Notes under the pieces: model-generated
Databases searched by the model: none
The model's input: the letters and a program-made list of their open reading frames with translations, nothing else
What the model was told of the DNA's origin: nothing
NCBI GenBank assembly: GCA_029237695.1
Contig: CM055275.1
Span: 7,948,899-8,012,898 of the forward strand
Direction of reading: 5' to 3'
From: Conchocele bisecta
Lineage: Eukaryota > Mollusca > Bivalvia > Lucinida > Thyasiridae
Length of the DNA stretch: 64,000 nt
Shown here: one piece after another, positions 55,957-64,000 of the stretch
Position numbering within the stretch: position 1 is the stretch's first letter
Layout: the number at the start of each line of letters is the position of its first letter
Position numbers and translations under genes: made by a program

Positions 55957-56020
55957 TCGGCCATCGATAGGATAATGTATCACTGACCGACGTACCGGTG
56001 TGGGTGGTGTATATCATCTC
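55957..56020 (-). CDS. FAR: Fatty acyl-CoA reductase, exon c (short)
   Basis: A 64-nt minus exon between acceptor GTAAAG (CT at 56,021-56,022 in reverse) and donor GTAAGT (55,956 downward). It starts in phase 0 after exon b and leaves one base, which exon d requires. The peptide starts EMIYTTHTGTSVSD and aligns by position with the family's FVHVSTAY segment (catalytic Ser/Thr), though it is divergent. The identification rests mainly on phase and position. Confidence 0.6.
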
Positions 56021-56109
56021 CTTTACATGGTTCTTGTCATTGTGGCAGAACTAGGGCACTAGGGCCTGAAATGGATCACAGGGGTGGGACAAAACGACAC
56101 CTACAACAA

Positions 56110-56265
56110 CAGTATACTACCTACTGTCTGTTTCGCGAAAGCTGCCGAAATGTTATGGCTATAGAAAAAATGCAGAAACAATATGTTTTTCGATAATGTT
56201 AAATTTTATCATAATTTAAGAATGTGCATTCTTTTCATTTTGTGAAATTTGGTCCAATATTGAAT
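56110..56265. mobile_element. Half of the CTGTCTG palindromic MITE
   Basis: 'tactgtctgtttcgcgaaagctgcc', 'tgttatggctata' and 'tttgtgaaatttggtcc' words match one side of 8,137-8,638. Confidence 0.6.
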
Positions 56266-56625
56266 AGGTGGCGTTTTGCCCGCAACAGAGTGATTCCTAC
56301 CAGCACGGCTTCGGACGGATGTGGAATGGAGGCGAACAATACATTGAGACTACCAAGCCTGGGCTTAATATCAAGTTTATCAGGGAAGGCAAGGAACTGC
56401 AACGAATTCGTGTCCGAGCCCAATAACAAACATTATTCTGGCATGATATTTGTCAGGAAACAGTTTTATCCCGTCAACACAGTCGTATGTGCCGTGAAAC
56501 ACGATGCCGTGAAACGTTTTTGATATCCTGTCAATACGACCTAATCATTGCGTATGAATATGTGTGATGGCTGGGGTTATTTTTTTGGAATTTTAAAGCC
56601 ATTTGTATGTGTTGACGGGATAAAT
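56266..56625 (+). other. FAR intron, unassigned open frame
   Basis: The 99-codon plus frame at 56,224-56,523 overlaps a MITE end and lacks any domain; I do not call it a gene. Confidence 0.35.
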
Positions 56626-56629
56626 AGAA

Positions 56630-56768
56630 TAGTAGGTTAGTGCCGTGAAAGGGGAAAATATCTGGCGCGGCACGGAAACGGGATGTGCTCGGCAGAGCCT
56701 CGCCCATCCCGTTTCCTAAGCCTTGCCATATATTTTCCTATTCACGGTACTAACCTACTATTCTCTAT
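56630..56768. mobile_element. Hairpin MITE, GAATAGTAGGTTAGT tips
   Basis: GAATAGTAGGTTAGTGCCGTGAA is mirrored by TTCACGGTACTAACCTACTATTC-like sequence. An inner GGAAACGGGATG / CATCCCGTTTCC pair is also present. ATA/TATA borders suggest a TA target. Confidence 0.75.
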
Positions 56769-57069
56769 AATCCAATTGCATGCACATTTGGACAAGGCCT
56801 ACCAAACAAATTAGGTAGGGACGGTCGGCTTTTTAAAAAAGACTACGAGACAGCTGTATGTGCAAACATGGTGGAATAGGTTCACTAGTTGGTACTTATT
56901 CCTGCAGGCACACGGACGACAGGCGCCTAAAGTACGCACAGGACGCATTAAGCACACGAATGATCGAAAACGAACATCTGTTATTGTTGCCCGCACCACA
57001 ATACTTTTTCGTTTAGGCCCAAGCCTAATGGCATCAACCTGGAGTACATGACCTACCCACGCTTCTAGA

Positions 57070-57332
57070 CTTGAAACAAATATGTGGATGTGACGAGAAA
57101 AAATGTGGCTTTTGGGATCTTTGACCAGTGTAGCTCCTGATCAAATAACACACTTCTGTAGCCTGATAACGATCTATACAAGCGTGTGTACACTTGTGCA
57201 CATTGAGTGTTAGAAGCATGACGGGTGAACAGTACGTATATTGATCCGACTCTGTGGATGCACAGGCTGATCTGGATCTACATTGATCGCAAAACTCCAC
57301 ATTTCTCCAGTCACAACCACATATAGGGCAGT
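57070..57332. mobile_element. CTGTGACTGG-type MITE, fuller copy
   Basis: Left 'atgtggcttttgggatctttgacc', right 'gatcgcaaaactccacatttctccagtcacaacc'. The interior has 'gtagctcctgatcaaat' and 'gtagcctgataacgatctata'. Confidence 0.65.
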
Positions 57333-57713
57333 TACAGTGCAACCTCTCTACAACAGCCACCCATGGGAAGACGTAAAACTGGCTGTTGTAGAGAGGTGGC
57401 TATTGTAGGAAGGTTCACGCTGCATTAAATTATTTGGTCGTCTGCTGTTTATTTATTTTCTTCGATAATTCTCATCAAATACATGCTTTGACAGCATTTT
57501 AGAATCATTTCCAATGGAAATGATTCTCATGTGCTGTCAAAACATGTTTTTATTGAGAAAGAAGGCAAAAGCAACAGCAGACGACAATTTTCGTGCTCAG
57601 TAGTCTAAGATATAGAGAAAACCATCAATTTGGGATATAAAATAGCGGCTGTTACAGAGAGGGTGTTGTTGTAGAGAGGTGGCCGTTAAGGAAGGTTCGA
57701 CTGTAGTAGTATA
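57333..57713. mobile_element. Pogo/Tigger-like nonautonomous element with nested hairpin
   Basis: The left tip TACAGTGCAACCTCTCTACA and right tip GGAAGGTTCGACTGTAGTA are inverted, with AGCCACC / GGTGGC words inside. A GTCGTCTGCTG..CAGCAGACGAC hairpin related to the piggyBac-like MITE occupies 57,438-57,590, presumably a later insertion. A TA duplication is plausible. Confidence 0.65.
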
Positions 57714-57769
57714 TATGCAGTGTAAGTATAAAACAACTAAACGTTTTGTTTTCAGATCGTGGTCCATAC

Positions 57770-57842
57770 CTTTAATTGTGTCATCTTTGAGCACAGCTTC
57801 ATCATGTTCATTACACTACCAACGTTGTCTTGTATCATGTCT
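57770..57842 (-). CDS. FAR: Fatty acyl-CoA reductase, exon b
   Basis: A 73-nt minus exon: acceptor TATTTTCCAG (CT at 57,843-57,844 in reverse), donor GTATGG from 57,769 downward. One base completes the Arg codon begun in exon a, then 24 codons end in phase 0. The peptide DMIQDNVGSVMNMMKLCSKM matches the family segment after AAxVxFxExL (usual NVxGTxxMLxLCxxM). Phase fits on both sides. Confidence 0.82.
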
Positions 57843-58560
57843 CTGGAAAATAAGTATCGTGTTACATGGATTGGTAACATACATGTACATGCTCCTAGTT
57901 CTATGTCCACTAGATACAAAACCTTATATGAGACACGCCATGTGATCACATCCAACTTTCGCGGCCATCTTACCTGTAGAAAATTTGCATCAGTAGCGGC
58001 GATTTTTATATGGAATTATATAGGAGATTATTACCGTTTCTTAAGTAACTTTTAAACTACACCACCGATTGAAAATGCACAAGTCACATTTTAAACTTCA
58101 ATTATTGTTCTTTATGATGATGTTTCGATCGTGCTTTTAAAATAAAATATTTTGGTCCTTTTTAGCTTTAAACAAAATTGGTAGTTTTTTATGATTTATA
58201 TAGCAAATTGTGATTTTTCTTCTCGATTTTCGTTGGGAAAATTGCAAAATCTCTTTTTATAATAATAGTTACAAAAAATGCACAGGTATTTTCAATTAGC
58301 TCATTCCTTTCTCTATCTATTGATATACAAATTATGTTTCTAAGTTAATATTATTTTGGTCCTTTTTAGATAATAATAATGACACCATCTGTTTTCATTT
58401 TCCAATTAGCGTATCACGGAAATCTTCGGCAATTTCCGTGATATTCGTTGAAACGGGCACCTGCTTATGGTCACTCTAAAAGCTTATATGTTGCCCGAGG
58501 CTTGTCCGTGTTGTCTTTAAAATTATTAGTGAACAAAGTACCCAACGTTTTCTACTAGTT
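57843..58560. other. FAR intron, AT-rich
   Basis: 'ctagttctatgtccac' and 'ttatatgagacacgccatgtg' at 57,897-57,945 recur at 58,555-58,600. No gene is seen. Confidence 0.45.
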
Positions 58561-58960
58561 CTATGTCCACCTTATATGAGACACGCCATGTGCGTTTTGT
58601 ACCTTCGGCATGTACTCTGTAAATTTGTCAAAGAAAAAAATATTGTAAATTTCGCAAACGTATTTGATGAAATCACGCAGATGTCCGAAGGTACAACATC
58701 ACATGGCGTGTCTCATATGTGGCTGTGACTGGCGAAATGGGGCTTATGAGTTTTGCGACAAGTGCATATCCAGTTCAGCATATGCATCCGCACAGCCTGG
58801 TCAGAATCTACACTGTTCGCCATTCCATCAATGAACCATGATGCTTCTATCAAGCAATATAGATCGTTATCAGGCTACAGGATTGTGCTATTTGATCAGT
58901 AGCTACAATGGTCACAAATCCCATAAGCCCCATTTCTACAGTCACAGACACATATAACTT
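58561..58960. mobile_element. CTGTGACTGG-type MITE with outer arms
   Basis: The outer arm 'tatgagacacgccatgtg' (58,576) is mirrored by 'cacatggcgtgtctcatat' (58,703). The inner hairpin runs from GTGGCTGTGACTGG (58,722) to CCATAAGCCCCATTTCTACA (58,920) and CAGTCACAGAC. Confidence 0.72.
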
Positions 58961-59324
58961 TCAAAAAGAAGCGAGTACCGTTTATTTCTTATAGTCACGT
59001 ACTCTAGAGTTGTATTTACATTGAGTGAAACCGTTTCTTCTTTGAGTTATAATATTAAAACATACTGCACACTACATTTTCGTATTTGCTGTGCAATATT
59101 TCATAAAAAGACGTCATTGCGCTAGAAAGAAATCTACTGTAAACATATCTAAAAACGTGATCCTGTTCAGACGTGCACATGCGCGCTTTGGTGTCAAACC
59201 GTCAATAACGTAGTGGTATCTCAATTTGATTTTATATAAATTATCACATCTTGGATACATTTTCGTTTTCGTTCTGCATTTACAGAACACATCATGGACA
59301 TGACGATGTGATAACACAGCTAAA

Positions 59325-59390
59325 TCCCGTCCGTCCGCATGTACGATGATCATCGTACATGCGGACAAACAGTGATCTAACTGTGGCTTA
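59325..59390. mobile_element. Short GATCAC hairpin MITE
   Basis: GTCCGCATGTACGATGATC is mirrored immediately by GATCATCGTACATGCGGAC (59,334-59,371). It shares arms with 3,470-3,575. Confidence 0.78.
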
Positions 59391-59413
59391 TTATCCACCA
59401 TGATCTTACATAC

Positions 59414-59569
59414 CGAAATATGACGTCACCGAAGTGGACATTGGCGGCGAGGTTGAAGACAATAGAAACGTGTTCCACAAGCTGTGCTTGATCTTCCTCA
59501 GATATCCCCAGATCCGGTTGTCGCATGTCCCCTTGTATTGCCGCGCATTTTGTTCGGAAATCGACACCA
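59414..59569 (-). CDS. FAR: Fatty acyl-CoA reductase, exon a of the recognised set
   Basis: A 156-nt minus exon: acceptor GCTAACCAG (CT at 59,570-59,571 in reverse), donor GTATGTAAG from 59,413 downward. The peptide includes AIQGDMRQPDLGISEEDQAQ, then VSIVFNLAANVHFGD. This is the FAR/NAD-binding_4 signature (usual IxGDxxxPxLGLSxEDxxxL..VxIVFHxAAxVxF). The exon ends two bases into an Arg codon completed by exon b. The N-terminal TGxxGFLG exon is not found within the window to 64,000. Confidence 0.88.
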
Positions 59570-59777
59570 CTGGTTAGCAGTGTTGAAAATAGCTGAATTC
59601 ATTGGCGATGAACATCTGTAGTGGTAGCACAGCTCAGGCTCAACCAATAATGCTTCTTGCTTTCAAGCGCAATATTCACGTAGTTTGTAATCAAGAAATT
59701 GATGTTGGCAATAATTGCGCCGGCGGTGCTGTAATGTTACGAAATGCCTGTGCAGCTGAGTTCAAGTTGACGGACCT

Positions 59778-60023
59778 GGGGCCGTTTCACTAAACCTCGT
59801 GCGACTAAGATGTTCGTAAGTGCAAATTTAAGATTGTCTGTAAATTTCAATTGATTTCAATTGATGGATTTACATTTATTGAGCATAGGCTGCATATGCA
59901 TCCTATGCTCAATAAATGTAAATCCAATAATTGTTTAAAAGAAAACAGTGTTAATGTGAAATTTACTGACTATCATAATTTTGCACTTACAAACATTTTA
60001 GTCGTACGAAGTTTAGTGAAACA
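59778..60023. mobile_element. GTTTCACTAAAC-type palindromic MITE, copy 1
   Basis: The ends are GGGGCCGTTTCACTAAACCT and CGAAGTTTAGTGAAACAGC. The centre hairpin is ATTTATTGAGCATAGG / CCTATGCTCAATAAAT (with a TGCATATGCA middle). Confidence 0.88.
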
Positions 60024-60374
60024 GCAACATGTTTGGTGGCAATTAATATTAGTTTTTGGCTGGATATAGCTAGAGATGATGAATGCCATTCTGATGAACT
60101 CTCGTGAAATGCCACGAATATGGTATGTAATGTGCTTCCCTAAGATGGGTAGTCAGTGTACATAATGCTCGCTAAACGCTATACACTCGATTTGGCTGGT
60201 TATATGGGTCTTGTGTTGCCTTGGGGAGCCGTTTGATAGTATGTGCATGTGTACTGATCGGCGAAACTGATATTTAGGCTAATTTCGAAGATATCCACTA
60301 TATGATCGATTGCGTGCCTATGACGTATGATTGCAAAAATACGTTGTTCGTGTGAGAGAGGTTACAGAGGCCAG

Positions 60375-60550
60375 GGACCCGTTTCACTAACCTTCGTACT
60401 ACTAAAATGTTCGTAAGTGCAGATTTATGATCGTCTGGAAATTGCATTTGATGGATATACAATTAATGAGCATATGCTGCATATGCAGCCAATGCTCAAT
60501 ACATTTAAATCCAATAATTGTTTACAAGAAACCTTTGTTCATGTGATATT
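60375..60550. mobile_element. GTTTCACTAAAC-type MITE, copy 2, right side replaced
   Basis: Left end GGGACCCGTTTCACTAACCT. The centre is similar. The right arm is replaced at about 60,551 by an R450 tail fragment (60,551-60,616: 'cataaccagttccaacg', 'aatgccaaagacgcac'). Confidence 0.75.
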
Positions 60551-60616
60551 CATGGAGCATAACCAGTTCCAACGCTCACATACAAGAATGCCAAAGACGC
60601 ACTTGAGGGCCAAACC

Positions 60617-60859
60617 AGGGGCCCGTTTCACTAAACTTCGTACGACTAAAATGTCGTAAGCGCAAATTTAGGATCGTCTGGAAATTTCTGTTTATGGATT
60701 TACATGTATTCAGCATAGGCTGCATATGCAGCCTATGCTCAATAAATGTAAATCCAAGAATTGTTTACAAGAAAACATTTACAATGTGAAATTTACAGAC
60801 CATCATAATTTTGCACTTACGAACATTTTAGTCATACGAAGTTTAGTGAAACGGCCCCC
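60617..60859. mobile_element. GTTTCACTAAAC-type MITE, copy 3
   Basis: The ends are GGGGCCCGTTTCACTAAACT and CGAAGTTTAGTGAAACGGCC. The central hairpin GCATAGGCTGCATATGCAGC is nearly perfect. Confidence 0.88.
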
Positions 60860-61007
60860 TGGTGGTGATCACAAGATCGTTACAGTAATACTCATACTAC
60901 TCGTACCTCTTATTCGAAAGCGTCTTGTAACCTCTCCGTCGCTGTCCGTCCGTGTTTCTGTCTAATCACAATATAAATCATTTTCACGTACGTTTTAGAG
61001 CAGAGCC

Positions 61008-62836
61008 CTACCATCTCGTGACCTTCAAATTCCTTTTTAAATAGATCAGGGGTTCTTTGTCAAACTTGGCGTGTTTTGGACAGCATGTACGAGGTAGCCA
61101 ACGATTTTCCGGCGAATTGTGTCTATCTTCGCACATGCCGGACAGACCACGCTGAAATTCTTTCCTATAGTCTGGTTTGATGATGTAATCGAGACAAGAA
61201 GCGGAGAGTGCCATATACACACTGTCCGTGTCCATCTCGATGTACTCGAAGTCCGATCTAGCAACGTATGTGTCCATAAAATCGAAATAGAACTGTAACA
61301 TTTTCAGTTTGGCGTATTGTAGAATGAAATACCCGAGCTGTATGGGTAGGTCGAGCTTTATTACGCGCTTTGCGAGTTCTATTTTGTAATACTCGTTTCC
61401 CTCATCGAGACTGGTCAACTGACGAAACTCGGGAGTGTTGACTGCAAGACATGCATTATTTTCGCCGTGCTTGTAGTCAATTCGCCTGTGCCTATCCATT
61501 TCATGGAGCCATAGGCAGAGTTTCCAATAAGTTTCATCGTGTCTGCGATGATTGCTAGATCGGGCGACGCTTCTCCCTCCCGTCTGGCGTTACTGACTTC
61601 GTCCACGAACTTTCCGAAACAAATATTTTCTCGGAACTCCACTACTTGGTATATTTTGTCACGATTAGACCGTGATCCAAGTACCATTTATGTAATGGAG
61701 GTGCGAGAAGTATTTGCCGGGCTTTTAAACCGCGAACGAGTAATCGTCGTGGTCGTTGCGATAACCCGTGTGCCAGTGCGTGAGCTTGCATGTGTTCGCC
61801 AATGATATCGAAAGGATATCCATATTCGCGAACAGCGGACACATTTCGGAAAAGTATTCGTGGGGAGGCAATGACATACGATCTTTAAAATCTGGGCCCA
61901 TTGCTCTGGGACTTCGATGTCGACCTCGACCATGCCGAATAGGTCGCCATTTCTGACAGATTTCAGAATTTTGCTTTCCGTTACTTTGCCCCTATTTCGT
62001 TGGGCAAAGTACGGTCTGCTATCGTTTATCATACCGTATATGCGTGGGTGGTTGTCGTGGAAACGCTTAAATTCGCATTCCCACATCTCTACTACGACAA
62101 AGCTTTTCGATCGAATGTACTGCGTAGTAGCCATCGTTTTATCGTAATTGGCCTGTCGCTTTTGACACCACTTCTCGTCCTTGATTTTCTTTGTCAGGTC
62201 ACATTCATCGCCGCGAAAATAGCATCCGTGAAACTGATACACGGTATTTTCCCAGGCATCGAAACCGTCTACGGGATAAACACCAACACGCTTTTCTTTA
62301 CCGTTATTACGGTAATAACTTATGTCTTTGGATTCGTACATATTTAGGTAATTCAACCAATGAAAAGCTTGCTGGTGGTGATCAGGCTTGAAACCTTTTT
62401 CGGCGCGACGACGGATAAATATACCGTCCGTCATCAGTTGTCCTACAGCCCACAAATATAGGACATTCGCATCGAAGCCGAAATACGTTGACACGGTATG
62501 TCTCCCCTGATCAACGTTTCTCCGGCTTCGTGGTGTCGGGTAAAGATGAGAACGGACCACCCACGATATTACTAGATATCGTCTCGTATAAATCTGTATT
62601 TGATTTATCGAACAACGCGAACTCCGCTCCCTCTTTTCTAGCCGCTTGAAACAGCATTTGCCGAGCCGAGCGATTCCTGGCACAGAAATGGCAGTTTTCA
62701 AGACGTCTATATTCTTTTCAAAGTAGAACGATAGCAGACGTTGGACGGCTGCTACAAAAGGCCCAAAGTCTGAATCGTTGTACCATGAGAGGAAATCGCG
62801 GAATGTTCGCATACCTCGTTGTTGCCAGACATTTTG
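61008..62836 (-). pseudogene. Second Polinton-type DNA polymerase B, 5'-truncated and frameshifted
   Basis: Minus strand. Starts at about 62,836 with GMRTFRDFLSWYNDSD; no exonuclease domain is present. Then come KNIDVLKTAISVPGIA, motif A FGFDANVLYLWAV (about 62,470), a Vsr-like module inside the palm (VYQFHGCYFRGDECDLTKK about 62,240; VVVEMWECEF about 62,080), GMVEVDIEVPEQW (about 61,920), PLHKWYLDHGL (about 61,700), motif B KLIGNSAYGSM (about 61,530) and motif C EMDTDSVYM (about 61,245). The catalytic motifs are intact, but the frame changes at least four times (near 62,690-62,480, 61,900, 61,680 and 61,480). It differs from the polymerase at 48.1-51.6 kb in domain order and sequence. No integrase or other Polinton gene is next to it. 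Confidence 0.87.
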
Positions 62837-63245
62837 ACCACGACCCGAACGTGTGTAGCGCACAAGAATGACAACTCTTGCATAGCTAATTTTTAAGTTA
62901 TCTCCCTTTTTTGTTTCGAGCACTGATTGACCATAACTCGACCACACTTTGGAATATTTTTATGAAACTTCACACATTCAATTAGACCACGAACCGAAGG
63001 TGTGTCGTGCACAAGAATGACAACTCTTGCATAGCTAATTTTTGAGTTATCTCCCTTTTTAGTTTTCGCGCACTGATTTCCTGTCCGGAGCATAACTCGA
63101 CCACCCTTTGGAATATTTTCATGAAACTTCACACATGCATACACCACGACCCGGAGGTGTGTCGCGCACAAGAATGACAACTCATGCATAGCTAATTTTT
63201 TAGTTATCTCCCTTTCTTGTTTTGCGCACTCTGCAAACTGGACAA
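62837..63245 (-). repeat. Tandem repeat, ~150-165 bp, three units
   Basis: Units carry AAGAATGACAACTCTTGCAT, 'agctaatttttgagttatct' and 'cataactcgaccaccctttg'. The first unit abuts the polymerase pseudogene and gives its 5' frame extension, which is therefore spurious. Confidence 0.85.
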
Positions 63246-63780
63246 TGCATGAAGACCCGTTTTCTCGTGTGCTCTGTACACCTTACCTGTAGAGAGAACA
63301 ATAGCCTTCTCCGGTTGAACAATAGAGACTGGGAGAACCATTCACCTATGCATGTGCTAGCATGTGCAAATGTCCAGTCTTGACCACTCTGACCACAGGT
63401 AATTTATACAGGTAAATTACTACATTGGATATTACATTTCCGTAAACTGTGTTGAAAATATTGTGGCATTATGTGGACCTGTGCAGATATATGTAGATAA
63501 ACATAGGACTACTAAGCAAAAATTCTGGGCTCTAGTAGCAAGCATTATTATTTTTAATTTTTAAACTCTTTTTTTCCATTTATTTTTTTCATTTATTTTT
63601 TCAAATTCTTTTTAAATTGTTGTCTAGTAGCATAAGGTCGTAAGTGCTATATACATACTATTATCATATAATAAAACAATTATTGACTAGTGAGCCATAG
63701 AATATAATCGGATATTCCATGGCTCACTAGTCAATAATTGTATAATATGTTCGGGCCAGTGAACATTGCTTTCGGGCCCA
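63246..63780. other. AT-rich stretch with one hairpin
   Basis: The 'caattattgactagtgagcc' / 'ggctcactagtcaataattg' pair at 63,678-63,740 flanks a short palindrome. TTTTT-rich segment at 63,545-63,610. No gene is seen. Confidence 0.5.
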
Positions 63781-64000
63781 GGTTCGAGGTCAAGGCGGGA
63801 CAAGGCGGGACAAGGCGAGGCATTTGATTCCGCGGAATTCTTGTTTACTTATCTCCCTTTGTTGTTTCATGCTCTGATTTCGTATCCAGAGCATAACTCG
63901 AACACCCTTTGGAATATTGTTATGCCCCACCACGATAGTGGAGGGGGCATTTATTGTTACCCTTGTCCGTCCGTCCGTCCGCACACACGAAACGGTACTT
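63781..64000 (-). mobile_element. Pearl-type element, inverted, running off the window
   Basis: GGGACAAGGC repeats (63,796-63,818) precede a core unit (63,835-63,930, 'gagcataactcgaacacc'). Then come the hairpin TGCCCCACCAC..GTGGAGGGGGCA (63,924-63,950) and GTCCGTCCGTCCGTCCG (63,966-63,982). Confidence 0.6.

Noticed and set aside
56224..56523. 99-residue plus frame in the FAR intron
   Set aside because: It begins inside a MITE half, has no recognisable domain and is antisense to a host gene intron.
62837..62947. N-terminal extension of the second polymerase frame
   Set aside because: These codons derive from the tandem repeat at 62.84-63.25 kb (same words in all three units), not from the polymerase.

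Overview
The window is eukaryotic DNA from a marine invertebrate, most likely a bivalve mollusc. The reasons are: several elements with the 'pearl' layout known from bivalves (tandem core units of about 160 bp, then an (ACGG)n microsatellite, then a short 3' end); dense palindromic MITEs; split genes with GT-AG introns; an exon set matching an animal fatty acyl-CoA reductase; a decayed TRIM/NHL gene; and Polinton/Maverick-type DNA polymerases. Nothing looks prokaryotic. Nearly all of the sequence is repeat-derived, and most long open frames are frames through repeats.

Layout. 0-3.5 kb: two decayed non-LTR retrotransposon reverse transcriptases, both on the minus strand. 4.5-6.45 kb: a 43-bp minisatellite bounded by its own inverted repeats. 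6.5-9.6 kb: nested palindromic MITEs. 10.47-15.31 kb: a very large inverted repeat (arms about 1.8 kb) with a pearl element in its spacer. 16.1-18.7 kb: two tandem arrays rich in AGGTCA hexamers. 20.4-22 kb: a palindrome array and a recent 205-bp duplication. 22.2-32.6 kb: pearl elements, MITEs and dispersed ~450-bp elements (called R450 here). 31.1-33.1 kb: a second long inverted repeat. 33.5-36.0 kb: two possible host exons of unknown identity. 40.6-43.0 kb: a FEN1/XPG-like nuclease-family gene with lesions. 45.9-46.8 kb: a TRIM-NHL pseudogene. 46.8-47.3 kb: an assembly gap of exactly 500 N. 47.3-52.6 kb: part of a Polinton (integrase on plus; protein-primed DNA polymerase and two small ORFs on minus). 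53.2-59.6 kb: five well-phased exons of a fatty acyl-CoA reductase on minus, with transposons in the introns. 61.0-62.8 kb: a second, different Polinton-type DNA polymerase pseudogene. 62.8-64 kb: pearl-type repeats.

How parts relate. The fatty acyl-CoA reductase is the only convincing intact host gene; its 5' and 3' ends lie outside the recognised exons. The two DNA polymerases come from different lineages. One carries a Vsr-like endonuclease module before the exonuclease domain; the other carries a similar module inside the polymerase palm. Capsid, packaging ATPase and maturation protease genes of a Polinton are not visible; some could lie in the N gap. All identifications rest on motif reading from the sequence and remembered family features. 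No database search was run.
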